From positions 186,001-250,000 of the forward strand of contig CAWHVB010000005.1 of NCBI GenBank assembly GCA_963832715.1: a stretch of 64,000 bases of DNA, in the 5' to 3' direction. The DNA is from DATFVA01 sp963832715. GTDB taxonomy: Bacteria > Bacteroidota > Ignavibacteria > Ignavibacteriales > Ignavibacteriaceae. Both the position numbers and the translations under genes were made by a program. The notes beneath the pieces were generated by a model. The model worked only from the letters and a program-made list of their open reading frames with translations, searched no databases and had not been told where the DNA came from. Every line of letters begins with the position of its first letter. The stretch's first letter is position 1. Shown piece after piece: positions 38,472 to 48,100 of this stretch.

Positions 38472-40778
38472 TTGAATCACAGGTGGTTATTTCCGATCTT
38501 ATTTTTATCACTTTTTTTAGCGGGAACTTTATACTCTCAGTCCCCTGACAATCACTGGTTAATAGATCATTATAAAAATCTCTACCAAAGTACCTTCACA
38601 AGCTCTTTTCCCAAAGATGATTCCATTCTAACTGTCCTTGGTAGATGGGCGTGGGGACCATGCTTGAGTGTAGATGCTGATTCAAATTTTGCATACATAG
38701 CTAATGGATCGACTTTTCAGATACTTGATATCAAAAACCCTGTAGAGCCTCATATCTTAGGTGAATTTGTGGCCAATGGATTCATAACTCAAATACGAGT
38801 AAGAGGAAATACAGCATTTTTGTGTATTGGCTCTGGGCTACTCATCCTTGATATAACACAACTGGCTTTACCAAAACAAATTTCCTTTATCGCTATTTCA
38901 GGAGTGGCTGTTAATTTTGCCTTAGGTGATTCTTTTGTCTATGTAGGTACGATAACAGGTTTGTTAAAGGTGATCGATATATCAGATCTTACCAACCCCT
39001 ATTTTCGTGGAAGCATTCCAAAATTTAGCGAAATCACTTCGTGTTTAGAAGTAAAGGATAGGTTTATCTATCTAGATGGACCTGAGTACCCTTTTGTCCA
39101 GATCATTGATGCAACAAATCCTGATAGTTTAATAAATAATATATCTGATCTTGGCGGCCTACTTACATCAGCATTTATTAAGGATACTCTATTATTTGGA
39201 AGTATACTTTTTGGTTCGAATTATTTAAGGGTTTTTAATATATCTAATAAATTGGAACCTCAACTAATAGGATCAGTATTATTGTCGGATTCTGTTATTG
39301 CGGGGGCCGTAACAATTACGCAGGATGGATTGACGGCCTATACTCTGAATACGATATCTTCCCAACCCACTTTGACTAAAGAAGGCATTTACTCAATTGA
39401 TATTTCTAACTTAGCTCAACCAGTTGTCAAAGCCAAATTTTTCAAGGAAACACAGCAGGGATCCAATGCAATAGCATTGTCAAAAAATACGCTTATTGGC
39501 GCGTATTACAGTGGAGTAAGTATACTGGATGCAAATGATCCTGATACATTAATTTCAAAATCATTTTTCGCCACTGGAGGCTTTTCAGAAAAAATAAAAA
39601 TACGATATCCTTATTTTGTACTTGCCTCAGGTTTATCAGGCATTTGGATTCTTGATGTAACTAATCAGGAGGAGCCTCAACCTATATCCAATATACAAAC
39701 AGGAAGTTATATATCAGATTTACTGGTAGAAGATTCACTGATATATGCTGTAGATTGGGCAGCTTATTCCGCTTATGAAGGCAGTGATACATCTCGTGGT
39801 TTATGGATAATAGACATTCGAGATATCTATCACCCTGAAATCCTTAGTCACTATATTGGGATTACTCACGGAGCTCTTCAAGAAGTACCTAATTCAATTT
39901 CAAAATCGGGGAATATGATATATATAACCCAGGTGCCAACAGTAAACGACAGTAATATTCTAGAAATTATTGATGTTAGTAATCCGTATTTACCTCACAA
40001 TGTTGGGATTTTCCACGGTAGCACAGCGCCTTATGGCGTTGCAATTAACGATACAATAGTTTATTTGGCAACCGAAGGCGGCTTAAATATTATTGATGTT
40101 TCAGATCCCGGGGAACCGGTTAAAATTAGCAGTGTCCTTGATATAACAAGAGGCGTTGTCTATAAAGCACCATATCTGTATGCTGCCTCCTCCCAATTTT
40201 CCATTATCAATATTACTGATCCTGTCAATCCATTTGTAATTGGATCGACCAATCTACCGCCCGGTTCAGGAGGGACTATTGATTTGGTATTAGATAAGAA
40301 TTTTGCGTATTCGGCAGAATTATATTTAAGCGTGATAGATATAGCCGATCCTGACACTCCTACACAGATTGCAGCTTTATCTGGATGGGATGCTGGTCGG
40401 GGAGCCGCTTATTACGGGGATAAAATATACTTTTCTGATCGGGCTTTTGGTGTATGGATATTAAAGAACAAATTAATTACTACTGGTATCGAAAACAGAA
40501 CCCAGGATAAGCCAACAGAATTTACGCTTGCTCAGAATTACCCAAATCCATTCAACTCATTAACTAAAATAAAGTATACATTAAATAAAGAGGGGCTCGT
40601 AAAACTGAATGTATACGATATTCTCGGCTCTGGAGTAGCAAATCTGGTACATCGGTGGCAGAAACCCGGAGAATATACTGTTAATTTTAATGCTGCAGGG
40701 TTATCCTCCGGCATATATATTTATCGTCTTAATGTCGCTGGTTATAATTCAGAAAGAAAAATGTTATTCCTTAAGTAA
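38472..40778 (+). CDS. LVIVD-repeat protein with T9SS sorting domain (cassette copy A2)
   Basis: A 768-residue paralogue of the protein at 35297. TTG 38472 gives a signal peptide (WLFPILFLSLFLAGTLYSQ). Shared phrases run throughout (LTVLGRWAWGPCLSVD, FQILDIKNPVEPHILG, LLILDITQLALPKQI, LWIIDIRDIYHPEILSHY). The C-terminus is a type-A T9SS domain (LAQNYPNPFNSLTKIKY ... VYDILGSGVAN ... SSGIYIYRL ... ERKMLFLK). By eye roughly half of aligned residues match A1, so the duplication is old. Ligand unknown. Confidence 0.85.
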   Translation: MNHRWLFPILFLSLFLAGTLYSQSPDNHWLIDHYKNLYQSTFTSSFPKDDSILTVLGRWAWGPCLSVDADSNFAYIANGSTFQILDIKNPVEPHILGEFVANGFITQIRVRGNTAFLCIGSGLLILDITQLALPKQISFIAISGVAVNFALGDSFVYVGTITGLLKVIDISDLTNPYFRGSIPKFSEITSCLEVKDRFIYLDGPEYPFVQIIDATNPDSLINNISDLGGLLTSAFIKDTLLFGSILFGSNYLRVFNISNKLEPQLIGSVLLSDSVIAGAVTITQDGLTAYTLNTISSQPTLTKEGIYSIDISNLAQPVVKAKFFKETQQGSNAIALSKNTLIGAYYSGVSILDANDPDTLISKSFFATGGFSEKIKIRYPYFVLASGLSGIWILDVTNQEEPQPISNIQTGSYISDLLVEDSLIYAVDWAAYSAYEGSDTSRGLWIIDIRDIYHPEILSHYIGITHGALQEVPNSISKSGNMIYITQVPTVNDSNILEIIDVSNPYLPHNVGIFHGSTAPYGVAINDTIVYLATEGGLNIIDVSDPGEPVKISSVLDITRGVVYKAPYLYAASSQFSIINITDPVNPFVIGSTNLPPGSGGTIDLVLDKNFAYSAELYLSVIDIADPDTPTQIAALSGWDAGRGAAYYGDKIYFSDRAFGVWILKNKLITTGIENRTQDKPTEFTLAQNYPNPFNSLTKIKYTLNKEGLVKLNVYDILGSGVANLVHRWQKPGEYTVNFNAAGLSSGIYIYRLNVAGYNSERKMLFLK

Positions 40779-40920
40779 AGGAGATTTCCGTGGAACGGTG
40801 ATTTGTATTGAATAAATAAATAGCTTACAGCAAGGAGGGGCGAGTAAATTAAAAATGGAAATATGTTCTTTTAATTGAAAAATTTATTAGGGTAACAACA
40901 AATTTAAGAGGAGAACTTGT

Positions 40921-43900
40921 ATGAAAATAATAAATCTCATTATTACACTTTATCTATTATGTGCTTTCTCTGTTTCAGCACAATTTTCAAATGTAAATGT
41001 CACGGATAATGAATATGACCAAAGTGAAACTGTGATTGCTATTAATCCTTTAAATTCGACTACCTTTCTAGCAGCCTGGAATGATTTTCGATTAACCGGC
41101 AATAATAATTTATTATCGAAACCAGGTTATTCCTTTTCAACTGATAATGGGGAAAATTGGAATACATCTGGGATTGTTACAAATCTATTATATGGATTTG
41201 ATCCATCTGTAGCGTTTGATGGAAATGGGACCGCTTATTATTGCTATATAGGAACTAATAATTGGAATTCAATCGGTCGTGTATATGTTTCAAAATCTAC
41301 AAACTTGGGGCCTCCTTGGACAAATATTCCGGTAAGCACGAACCTTTATTATCAAGACAAACCTTGGATGACTGTCGATAATACCGGAGGAAACTTTGAT
41401 GGTAATCTATATTTTAGTTGGACAGACTTTACCACCGGATATTCACGGATAAAGTTCAGATATTCTACTGATGGTGGAAATTCCTTCTCTAATGAAACTG
41501 TTTTAGCTCAAGCAAACCAAGAAGCAGATGTATCAGTGTACTCACTCCCTCGATCATCTAGCCTTACGCCAATTCTAACGGGTCCGGTTGTTCAAGGTTC
41601 AATTCCGGTAGTAGGTGTTGAGGGGAATGTCTTTGTAATCTGGTTACTTGCAAATACTTCTACTGGAGACGGGACAATTTATTTGAGACGATCCACAGAC
41701 GGCGGAGCGACTTTTGGCACTTCAAATTTAGTTGCTGAATTACCGTTATTTCAATTGGAACAATTCTATTCTATTTCTCAAAGTTTTCCTTCAATAGTTA
41801 TTGATAAGAATAATGGAAATTTATATGTTTCATATTCAGAAGGCTATGGGGGGGGGAATGGACATACAATGTTACGATTTGTTAAATCAACAGATCTTGG
41901 AGTTTCTTGGTCTGATCCTATATATATAAATTATAATACTAATGCATATCAAGTATATTCATCTGTATCTGTTGACGAAAATGGAAAAATAACAATTTTT
42001 TTCCAGGAAGACCACGATGAATATATTGTGGAATCTTTTGATGAAGGTGAGAATTTTTTAACACCTTTGAAGATTACTAACAACTCTTTCAACTATAATC
42101 CCACATTCAGCTACCATTATCAAGGACTTAAAAATACGAAAGGAGGTGACAGTTATTGTGTTTGGACAGATTTAAGTACAGAGCAAGTTGATGTATACTT
42201 TTCAAAAGCGAATAGTCTTCTTCACTATGCTGCAAATAATCAATCATTGGATGTAATAGCTACGAATTCCAATAACCAGCGAAAATTAGTGAAAGATTCA
42301 CTTGGCAATTATAATCTCGTCTTTTCCTCATTTGGTGAAATCCTTTATAAATTAAGCACTGATGGCGGGAATAACTGGATTTCGGTTGATCGGTTAAGTT
42401 CGGGTGATGGCATCTGTTCAAACCCTTCAATAACTACTTATGACGATTATATTTTTGTCACCTGGCAGCAATATGATGGACTTGTTAGTGGACAATATAA
42501 ATACGAAATAAAAGGTGTCTGGCGTGATATAAATTCTTCTACTTGGAAACCCCTGTTTATTTATGATCCCGAAGTTTATTTTTCTTCTGAAATAGATCCT
42601 CTTCCAGTGCTTACTGCTACGGGGAATGTTGATAATAATTATTCGAGTGATGATGGTCTGCCTGAAGTGATGATTGCCTTCCAAAAGAGTGATGGTATTT
42701 ATCATATAAATCTTTTCTATGAGGATACTCCTCACGACGATGTTGATGAAGGTTATGAACAGAAAGGAACTATTCATAAAATTCCGAATACTTATACCGG
42801 ATATACGTATCCAAGCATTACTGTAAACGGAAATGGTACTATTATGCTTACCTGCAATTCTTCATCTGGTAGTATGTATGCCTTCAGTACAACAGGAGGT
42901 AGCTGGTATTCCTATTCATCTTCCATTTTTTCAACTTCCTTAGTTGGCAGCTATGGAACGAGCTGCATTACTTCTGATGGGGCAAATGCTTTTCATATCG
43001 TCTGGAAAGGGATAAACCATATTTCAAACAATACAACAATTCTGCATAAGAAAATATCGTTATCATTAGATCCGGTTATCACCGAATTTACGTATGGTAC
43101 ATATGACAGCTATCAGCCTTCTGCCTTTGGTCACCTCGATCAGGATGGAGGTGTATCAATCTATTGGAATACAGGTGCAGATATCAAACGTTCGATAAAC
43201 GATGGAACAAGATGGGATTATTCGGGTAATACATTTGTTCCATCAATTCAAACAGATGGTAATTATGTCAATTCGATAGATAGAGCAGATCCTGATTTCC
43301 CGGCTTATGTTTACACTGGAACCGAAGGCCCTTTATATGATATAAATACTGTAATAAGTTCAGGACTCTCAAAGATAACCGAAAATGGAGATACAATCCG
43401 TACATACAGGAAAGCCTATTATTATAATGAGGAGCTTGATGTATTATTGAGTCTTCAGATCGGTAATTTCAGGGCAACCGATTATTCAGGCAATGAACTG
43501 CAGATTGATCCTGAGGATTTTAACAAAAATATATCGCTTCAAAATTTCAATAGTGCCCTCTCTGAACTTCTCAGCGATGTAATCCCCAATGGACAGCTAA
43601 ATAAAATTATTTTCGATTATAGACTGGAAATGAAAAATCTTTATCAGCTGAAAGCTGGGAACAATAATAACCCAAGAATGAGTTTTGTCTTAAAAAACAG
43701 AAACAATGGGAACGTTCTGTTTTCTACAGATACAGTTTATCTTCCTTTGGATTCTTCCTTGCATATCGTCTCAGGCTCGCAGGGAATAGTATTAAACAAT
43801 TGGAATCAGAACAACAATATCAGTCTGGCACTTAAGATGCAGGGTATCCATCAGAACTTTCTGAATCAATCTGATAATTTCAACCTCGTTAATACTTATT

Positions 43901-44220
43901 TCATAAATTCTGGTTCAATAAGCAAGAAAGATGACCGGGTGAATAATCTGGTCTTGCGGGGATATGAACTCTCGGAAAATTACCCCAATCCTTTCAACCC
44001 GACAACAACGATAAACTATCAACTACCGCAGACTGGATTTGTAACTCTGAAAGTCTACGATATTCTCGGGAAAGAAGTTGCAGCTCTGGTGAACGAACAG
44101 AAGAACCAGGGAAGGTATTCTGTTAACTTCGACGCGTCCCATATTTCAAGCGGTGTTTACATATACCAGCTCCGGGTAAATGATTATGTGAGCTCGAAGA
44201 AAATGTTATTGCTGAAGTGA
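40921..44220 (+). CDS. Large BNR/sialidase-like T9SS-exported protein (cassette copy B2)
   Basis: A 1099-residue protein. It has a signal peptide (IITLYLLCAFSVSAQ), then many Asp-box-like repeats (FSTDNGENWNTSG, YSTDGGNSFSNET, RSTDGGATFGTSN, KSTDLGVSWSDP, LSTDGGNNWISVD) expected to fold as one or two sialidase-like propellers. A non-repeat beta region follows (about 830-1000), then a full type-A T9SS domain (SENYPNPFNPTTTINYQLP ... VYDILGKEVAALVNEQ ... SSGVYIYQL ... KKMLLLK). It has no recognisable Arg triad, so actual sialidase activity should not be assumed. The coding sequence contains a nine-G run at 41848-41856. A bidirectional terminator follows. Confidence 0.85.
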   Translation: MKIINLIITLYLLCAFSVSAQFSNVNVTDNEYDQSETVIAINPLNSTTFLAAWNDFRLTGNNNLLSKPGYSFSTDNGENWNTSGIVTNLLYGFDPSVAFDGNGTAYYCYIGTNNWNSIGRVYVSKSTNLGPPWTNIPVSTNLYYQDKPWMTVDNTGGNFDGNLYFSWTDFTTGYSRIKFRYSTDGGNSFSNETVLAQANQEADVSVYSLPRSSSLTPILTGPVVQGSIPVVGVEGNVFVIWLLANTSTGDGTIYLRRSTDGGATFGTSNLVAELPLFQLEQFYSISQSFPSIVIDKNNGNLYVSYSEGYGGGNGHTMLRFVKSTDLGVSWSDPIYINYNTNAYQVYSSVSVDENGKITIFFQEDHDEYIVESFDEGENFLTPLKITNNSFNYNPTFSYHYQGLKNTKGGDSYCVWTDLSTEQVDVYFSKANSLLHYAANNQSLDVIATNSNNQRKLVKDSLGNYNLVFSSFGEILYKLSTDGGNNWISVDRLSSGDGICSNPSITTYDDYIFVTWQQYDGLVSGQYKYEIKGVWRDINSSTWKPLFIYDPEVYFSSEIDPLPVLTATGNVDNNYSSDDGLPEVMIAFQKSDGIYHINLFYEDTPHDDVDEGYEQKGTIHKIPNTYTGYTYPSITVNGNGTIMLTCNSSSGSMYAFSTTGGSWYSYSSSIFSTSLVGSYGTSCITSDGANAFHIVWKGINHISNNTTILHKKISLSLDPVITEFTYGTYDSYQPSAFGHLDQDGGVSIYWNTGADIKRSINDGTRWDYSGNTFVPSIQTDGNYVNSIDRADPDFPAYVYTGTEGPLYDINTVISSGLSKITENGDTIRTYRKAYYYNEELDVLLSLQIGNFRATDYSGNELQIDPEDFNKNISLQNFNSALSELLSDVIPNGQLNKIIFDYRLEMKNLYQLKAGNNNNPRMSFVLKNRNNGNVLFSTDTVYLPLDSSLHIVSGSQGIVLNNWNQNNNISLALKMQGIHQNFLNQSDNFNLVNTYFINSGSISKKDDRVNNLVLRGYELSENYPNPFNPTTTINYQLPQTGFVTLKVYDILGKEVAALVNEQKNQGRYSVNFDASHISSGVYIYQLRVNDYVSSKKMLLLK

Positions 44221-44242
44221 TGACCATTTGAGGTTAAAATGA

Positions 44243-44268
44243 AAGAGGCTGTCGTTGGACAGCCTCTT
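44243..44268. terminator. Bidirectional terminator between cassette B2 and HU
   Basis: AAGAGGCTGTC (44243-44253) and GACAGCCTCTT (44258-44268) form a perfect 11-bp stem with a GTTG loop between two convergent genes. Confidence 0.8.
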
Positions 44269-44285
44269 CTCATTTCAAGCCGAGA

Positions 44286-44582
44286 TTATTTCTTTGGAGG
44301 AGCTACGGCGTCTTTTGCCTGTTTTGCCACTCTGAATTTCAGAGTTTTCTTTGCAGGTATTACCATTGTTTCGCCGGTAGCAGGGTTTCTGCCCATTCTT
44401 TTCTTTCTGTCAACAACCAATAATTTGCCGAGCCCGGGAATAACAAAAGATTTTTTGGCTTCTTTGTACGATAATGATACGAGCTCATCAAGGAATTGAC
44501 CGGCTAATTTTTTTGTCGTTCCGGTTTTCTTTGAAAGATGATCAAGTATTTGACCCTTGGTCATTGGTTTAGAATTTGCCAT
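44286..44582 (-). CDS. HU family DNA-binding protein
   Basis: A 98-residue nucleoid protein. It follows the HU/IHF fold: N-terminal helices (KGQILDHLSKKTGTTKKLAGQFLDEL), a strand pair (FVIPGLGKLLVVDRKKRMGRNPATGE) carrying the RxGRNPATGE DNA-wrapping arm with its conserved proline, and IPAKKTLKFRVAK. It has a short Lys/Pro tail (VAPPKK). The gene stands alone between a convergent terminator and an upstream AT-rich gap. Confidence 0.93.
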   Translation of the reverse strand: MANSKPMTKGQILDHLSKKTGTTKKLAGQFLDELVSLSYKEAKKSFVIPGLGKLLVVDRKKRMGRNPATGETMVIPAKKTLKFRVAKQAKDAVAPPKK

Positions 44583-44777
44583 AGTAGGTCCTCTCTATTT
44601 TTATTAAATTAACTTCGTGCGAAATTTATAAATTTTTAATTCTAAACAAAAATGGAATCTGATGTTTTTGCAAATTATTCACACCCCCTGCCAGCCCTGT
44701 AATTAAGGCTTTTGTGGCTTACATCTTATTTATTTATTTTTTCAGCTATCTAATTAAAAAGAGTGCGGTTCTGCCTG

Positions 44778-46709
44778 ATGATGAAATGGTTTAGTTTATT
44801 CCTGTTCATGGTTTCCGCTGCCTCTGCTTACCCTCAGGCAAAGGATTCGGTCTACGTCGATACGACCCGGGCAGGTATAATCGATACTGTTGCCGCTGAT
44901 ACCACCGGATTCCTCAGCACCAGGAAGGAAATAGCTAAAGCCGATACTATTACCCCTCTTTACCAGAACCCCTTTTATTCTTCAGGCAATTTCATCGATA
45001 GAAAACAAATCGACTTCCTCGACTATCGTTATACCGGCGACCTCTTTACTCCTTTCGGTATGAGTTTTCTAAAAAATTATAGTTTTACAGGCCATCCGAA
45101 TGAGCTTATTCTTTACGGTACCAGTGATATCAGCTTCTTCGAAAACGGCATTTATGCAAATAACCGCAGCTCAGGCGGTTTCAATCTCAACCTGGCGGCC
45201 CCGGAGATGATTGATTCTATCGAGATTGTTCCCTCTCCGCGCGGGTTCTTGTATGGACCGGCAAACCGCCCTGTCAGTGTTAATTTCATTAAAAGAGATA
45301 TCCTTTCCATAAAGCCCTATACACGAATCAAGTATTATGAAGGTCCAGCCGGTGAAGCTTTTATTGATGCCATATTCAATGCCATTCTCTTTAAGGATGC
45401 AATATTTACACTCGATATTTCCAACCGGAAAGTTGATCTGAGCTATGTGAACAGTAATTTCAGTATATGGCAGGGAGAAGCTCACCTTAAATATCTCTTT
45501 TCAAATAAAGTGAACCTGACAGCATCATATGGATATAATGATTATGATGCGGGTCTGAACGGAGGTGTGGATGCCGATAGTATAATTCAGGCCGGGGTGA
45601 GTCTCGATGCTGTCTTGTATGATGAACAGACTGCTCCTGTTTATTATCCGCAAAGAAGATTGAATATCCTTCAGCATAACCTGGCTCTCCGGCTGTTTGC
45701 TGATCCTGTAAAGAACTCACGGACTGACCTTAGTCTGTATTACCGCTTTAGTAATGATGAGATCAGTAATCCGCCGGATGTCCTTACCTTTCCGCGGAGA
45801 GATAAGAATAAGACCGGAGGAGCTCTGCTGAGACAGGATGTGACTCTTGCTTTTGCTGATCTTAAAGTACTTGCGCAGTATGAGAAGACAAATACAAAAT
45901 ATTATGTGCCGGGGATAAATACTGAAGTTAATTCAAACTATTTTTCGCTTTCGCCGGTTTTGAGCCTTAACATCATCGATAGTATAATTACACCTTCCGT
46001 CTTTTATAAGTTTCAGAATGTCAGTGACGGCAGTTCACGGACATATAACGGGGTTGGAGTAGATGTCTCGCTTGATCTTTTCGATAATCTTAAACTTTAC
46101 AGCGGATATTCAAATTACAAATCAGCAGACCTCAGCGAAAATTTAAATACGCTCGAGCTTTCTGCAGATTTAAGTTTTGATAGCTTTGATCTCGATGCTA
46201 AGTTTATCCATAGAAGCAGAAGTTTTACCTATGTTAATTCCTACCCGTTTTCCACTGATGATTATTACCTGGATCTTGGTACTTCGATGATAGGAGGCAG
46301 CGCCCGCCTGAAACTCTGGAAGATACTGCTCAAGGGGAGCAGCTATTACGACCTTTCAACTCACAGCTCTTCCGGTAATCTTCAAACTTACTCAATTGCC
46401 TCGCCTAAATTAAAATTAACAGGCGGAATATATCTTGACGGTTATTTCTTTGAGGATAATCTTAATCTTAAAACAGGATTTGCCTTTAATTACAACTCGG
46501 ATCAGAGGGTATGGTATTCAGGACAGGAGTATCACCCGGCCGCTCAATTCGTAACGGTTGATTTCACTCTTGCAGGTGAAATACAGAAAGTTGCAATTGC
46601 ATATTTTACCTGGGAGAACCTGTTTGATGAAACTTATTATATTGTCCCTTACTATCCTATGTACCGGAGAGGAATAAGGTTCGGTGTAGCCTGGGAATTA
46701 TTTAATTAA
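44778..46709 (+). CDS. TonB-receptor-like outer-membrane barrel
   Basis: The start at ATG 44778 gives a signal peptide (MKWFSLFLFMVSAASAYPQ). Residues about 60-170 resemble a TonB-dependent receptor plug (LILYGTSDISFFENGIYANNRSSGG, MIDSIEIVPSPRGFLYGPANRPVSVNFI). The rest is a long series of amphipathic strands ending with FTWENLFDETYYIVPYYPMYRRGIRFGVAWELF, the classic receptor C-terminus. At about 643 residues it is the usual length. The plug is shorter than normal and no TonB box is obvious. Its stop overlaps the next start (TAATG), so it is coupled to the glycosyltransferase. Substrate unknown. Confidence 0.8.
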   Translation: MMKWFSLFLFMVSAASAYPQAKDSVYVDTTRAGIIDTVAADTTGFLSTRKEIAKADTITPLYQNPFYSSGNFIDRKQIDFLDYRYTGDLFTPFGMSFLKNYSFTGHPNELILYGTSDISFFENGIYANNRSSGGFNLNLAAPEMIDSIEIVPSPRGFLYGPANRPVSVNFIKRDILSIKPYTRIKYYEGPAGEAFIDAIFNAILFKDAIFTLDISNRKVDLSYVNSNFSIWQGEAHLKYLFSNKVNLTASYGYNDYDAGLNGGVDADSIIQAGVSLDAVLYDEQTAPVYYPQRRLNILQHNLALRLFADPVKNSRTDLSLYYRFSNDEISNPPDVLTFPRRDKNKTGGALLRQDVTLAFADLKVLAQYEKTNTKYYVPGINTEVNSNYFSLSPVLSLNIIDSIITPSVFYKFQNVSDGSSRTYNGVGVDVSLDLFDNLKLYSGYSNYKSADLSENLNTLELSADLSFDSFDLDAKFIHRSRSFTYVNSYPFSTDDYYLDLGTSMIGGSARLKLWKILLKGSSYYDLSTHSSSGNLQTYSIASPKLKLTGGIYLDGYFFEDNLNLKTGFAFNYNSDQRVWYSGQEYHPAAQFVTVDFTLAGEIQKVAIAYFTWENLFDETYYIVPYYPMYRRGIRFGVAWELFN

Positions 46710-48088
46710 TGCACAGTGCCGTGTCATTACTTAAATTAAATAACCGGAAGTCTTCTTTAATTCTAATCTTTACTGCATTATTTACCGAAGCACTTTATAT
46801 ATTCTTTGATGTAAATAATGGTACGGGGGATACCGGTCTGTATATGTTTATATACTTTGAAACCTTCATCCTTCTCTTCTTTTCGTACTACCTGGTAAGG
46901 ATCTCTGACCCCGCTCCGGTAAGCAGTCTCTTATTTTTATCGAAATTATTTACTGATAATAAGTCCGATGCTTCAAAATTTTCGGTTCCGCTCCTGGTAA
47001 TCATTTTCGGGATTTTATTCAGAATAAGTTTAATTCCCTCCGCACCGGCAGATTCTCCCGACGCATACAGGTATGTGTGGGAAGGTAAAGTGCTTTATAA
47101 CGGATATAGCCCTTACCAGTATTCTCCCGATGCCCCTCAGCTGCAAAGCCTGAGAGATGAAGTTTATTCAAAAGTGACTTTCAAGGATATCCCCACTATC
47201 TATCCTCCAGCGGCTCAACTGGTTTTTCTCCTGTCATATTCTGTAACGGGAGAAAGTATAACAGGACTTAAAATCATATACCTGTTATGTGAAATCATAA
47301 CGATGATATTTATCTTAAAATTGCTCTATCTAAAAAAGATAAATCTGAATTATATAATTCTCTATGCCTGGCTTCCTCTCCCCATTATGGAATACTTCGT
47401 GAACGCTCACATAGACGCGGTTGGTATTATGTTCCTTGTGGTCTTCCTTTATTACCTGGAAAAAGATAAGATGCTGCCGGCGGTTTTTGCTTTTACGCTT
47501 TCATTTCTTACTAAACTCTACCCGGTATTTATTATCCCGCTGCTGGTAAAAAGACTAAGAGCCGGGAGATTTCTGTATTTTATTCTGATTTTTGTGTTCA
47601 TTACTTTCCTCTTCTACTATCCTTTCCTTAACGGAACTCTTTCTGTAACGGATGCCTTAACAACCTATATGAGTAAATGGGAGTTCAATGCATCGGTTTA
47701 TTATCTGCTGACCGCCTTTATTCCCGACCACGAAACCGCACGGTTGATTTGCGGTATCCTGTTGTTTATATCAATCGGTTATATCGCAAATTATTATAAG
47801 GATATAATTAAAGGGGTATTTGGTGTTCTCCTTGCAGTGTTGATCTTTTCCCCTGTCCTCTATCCCTGGTATCTCGGCTGGATAGCCGCCGTAAATCCCT
47901 TCGCCGGCTTTTATTCCGTTCTTAGTCTTCTTTTTACGGTTAACCTTTCCAACTTTTCACCGCTGGGTAAAGTCTGGCATGAGTATTTTCCGGTATTGTT
48001 CACTGAGTATGCAGTATTCTTTGTACTGCTGGCTTACGACTTATATCATCAGCGGACCGGGAAAACATTCAGGGACTTATTAAAATAA
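46709..48088 (+). CDS. Polytopic glycosyltransferase (GT87/mannosyltransferase-like)
   Basis: A 459-residue membrane enzyme with about eleven predicted helices. The loop DSPDAYRYVWEGKVLYNGYSPYQYSP carries the acidic residues and the GYSPY motif typical of GT-C fold polyprenol-phosphate-sugar transferases, followed by TIYPPAAQLVFLLSYSV and, later, TKLYPVFIIPLLVKR. These are GT87/DUF2029 hallmarks. It is translationally coupled to the preceding barrel gene, which is an unusual partner and may mean the sugar product or the barrel belong to the same surface system. Confidence 0.8.
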   Translation: MHSAVSLLKLNNRKSSLILIFTALFTEALYIFFDVNNGTGDTGLYMFIYFETFILLFFSYYLVRISDPAPVSSLLFLSKLFTDNKSDASKFSVPLLVIIFGILFRISLIPSAPADSPDAYRYVWEGKVLYNGYSPYQYSPDAPQLQSLRDEVYSKVTFKDIPTIYPPAAQLVFLLSYSVTGESITGLKIIYLLCEIITMIFILKLLYLKKINLNYIILYAWLPLPIMEYFVNAHIDAVGIMFLVVFLYYLEKDKMLPAVFAFTLSFLTKLYPVFIIPLLVKRLRAGRFLYFILIFVFITFLFYYPFLNGTLSVTDALTTYMSKWEFNASVYYLLTAFIPDHETARLICGILLFISIGYIANYYKDIIKGVFGVLLAVLIFSPVLYPWYLGWIAAVNPFAGFYSVLSLLFTVNLSNFSPLGKVWHEYFPVLFTEYAVFFVLLAYDLYHQRTGKTFRDLLK

Positions 48089-48100
48089 ACTCCGGCAATT

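Noticed and set aside
40921..44220. Active sialidase
   Set aside because: Asp-box-like repeats are present, but I could not identify the catalytic Arg triad, Tyr/Glu pair or Asp, so only a propeller fold is claimed.
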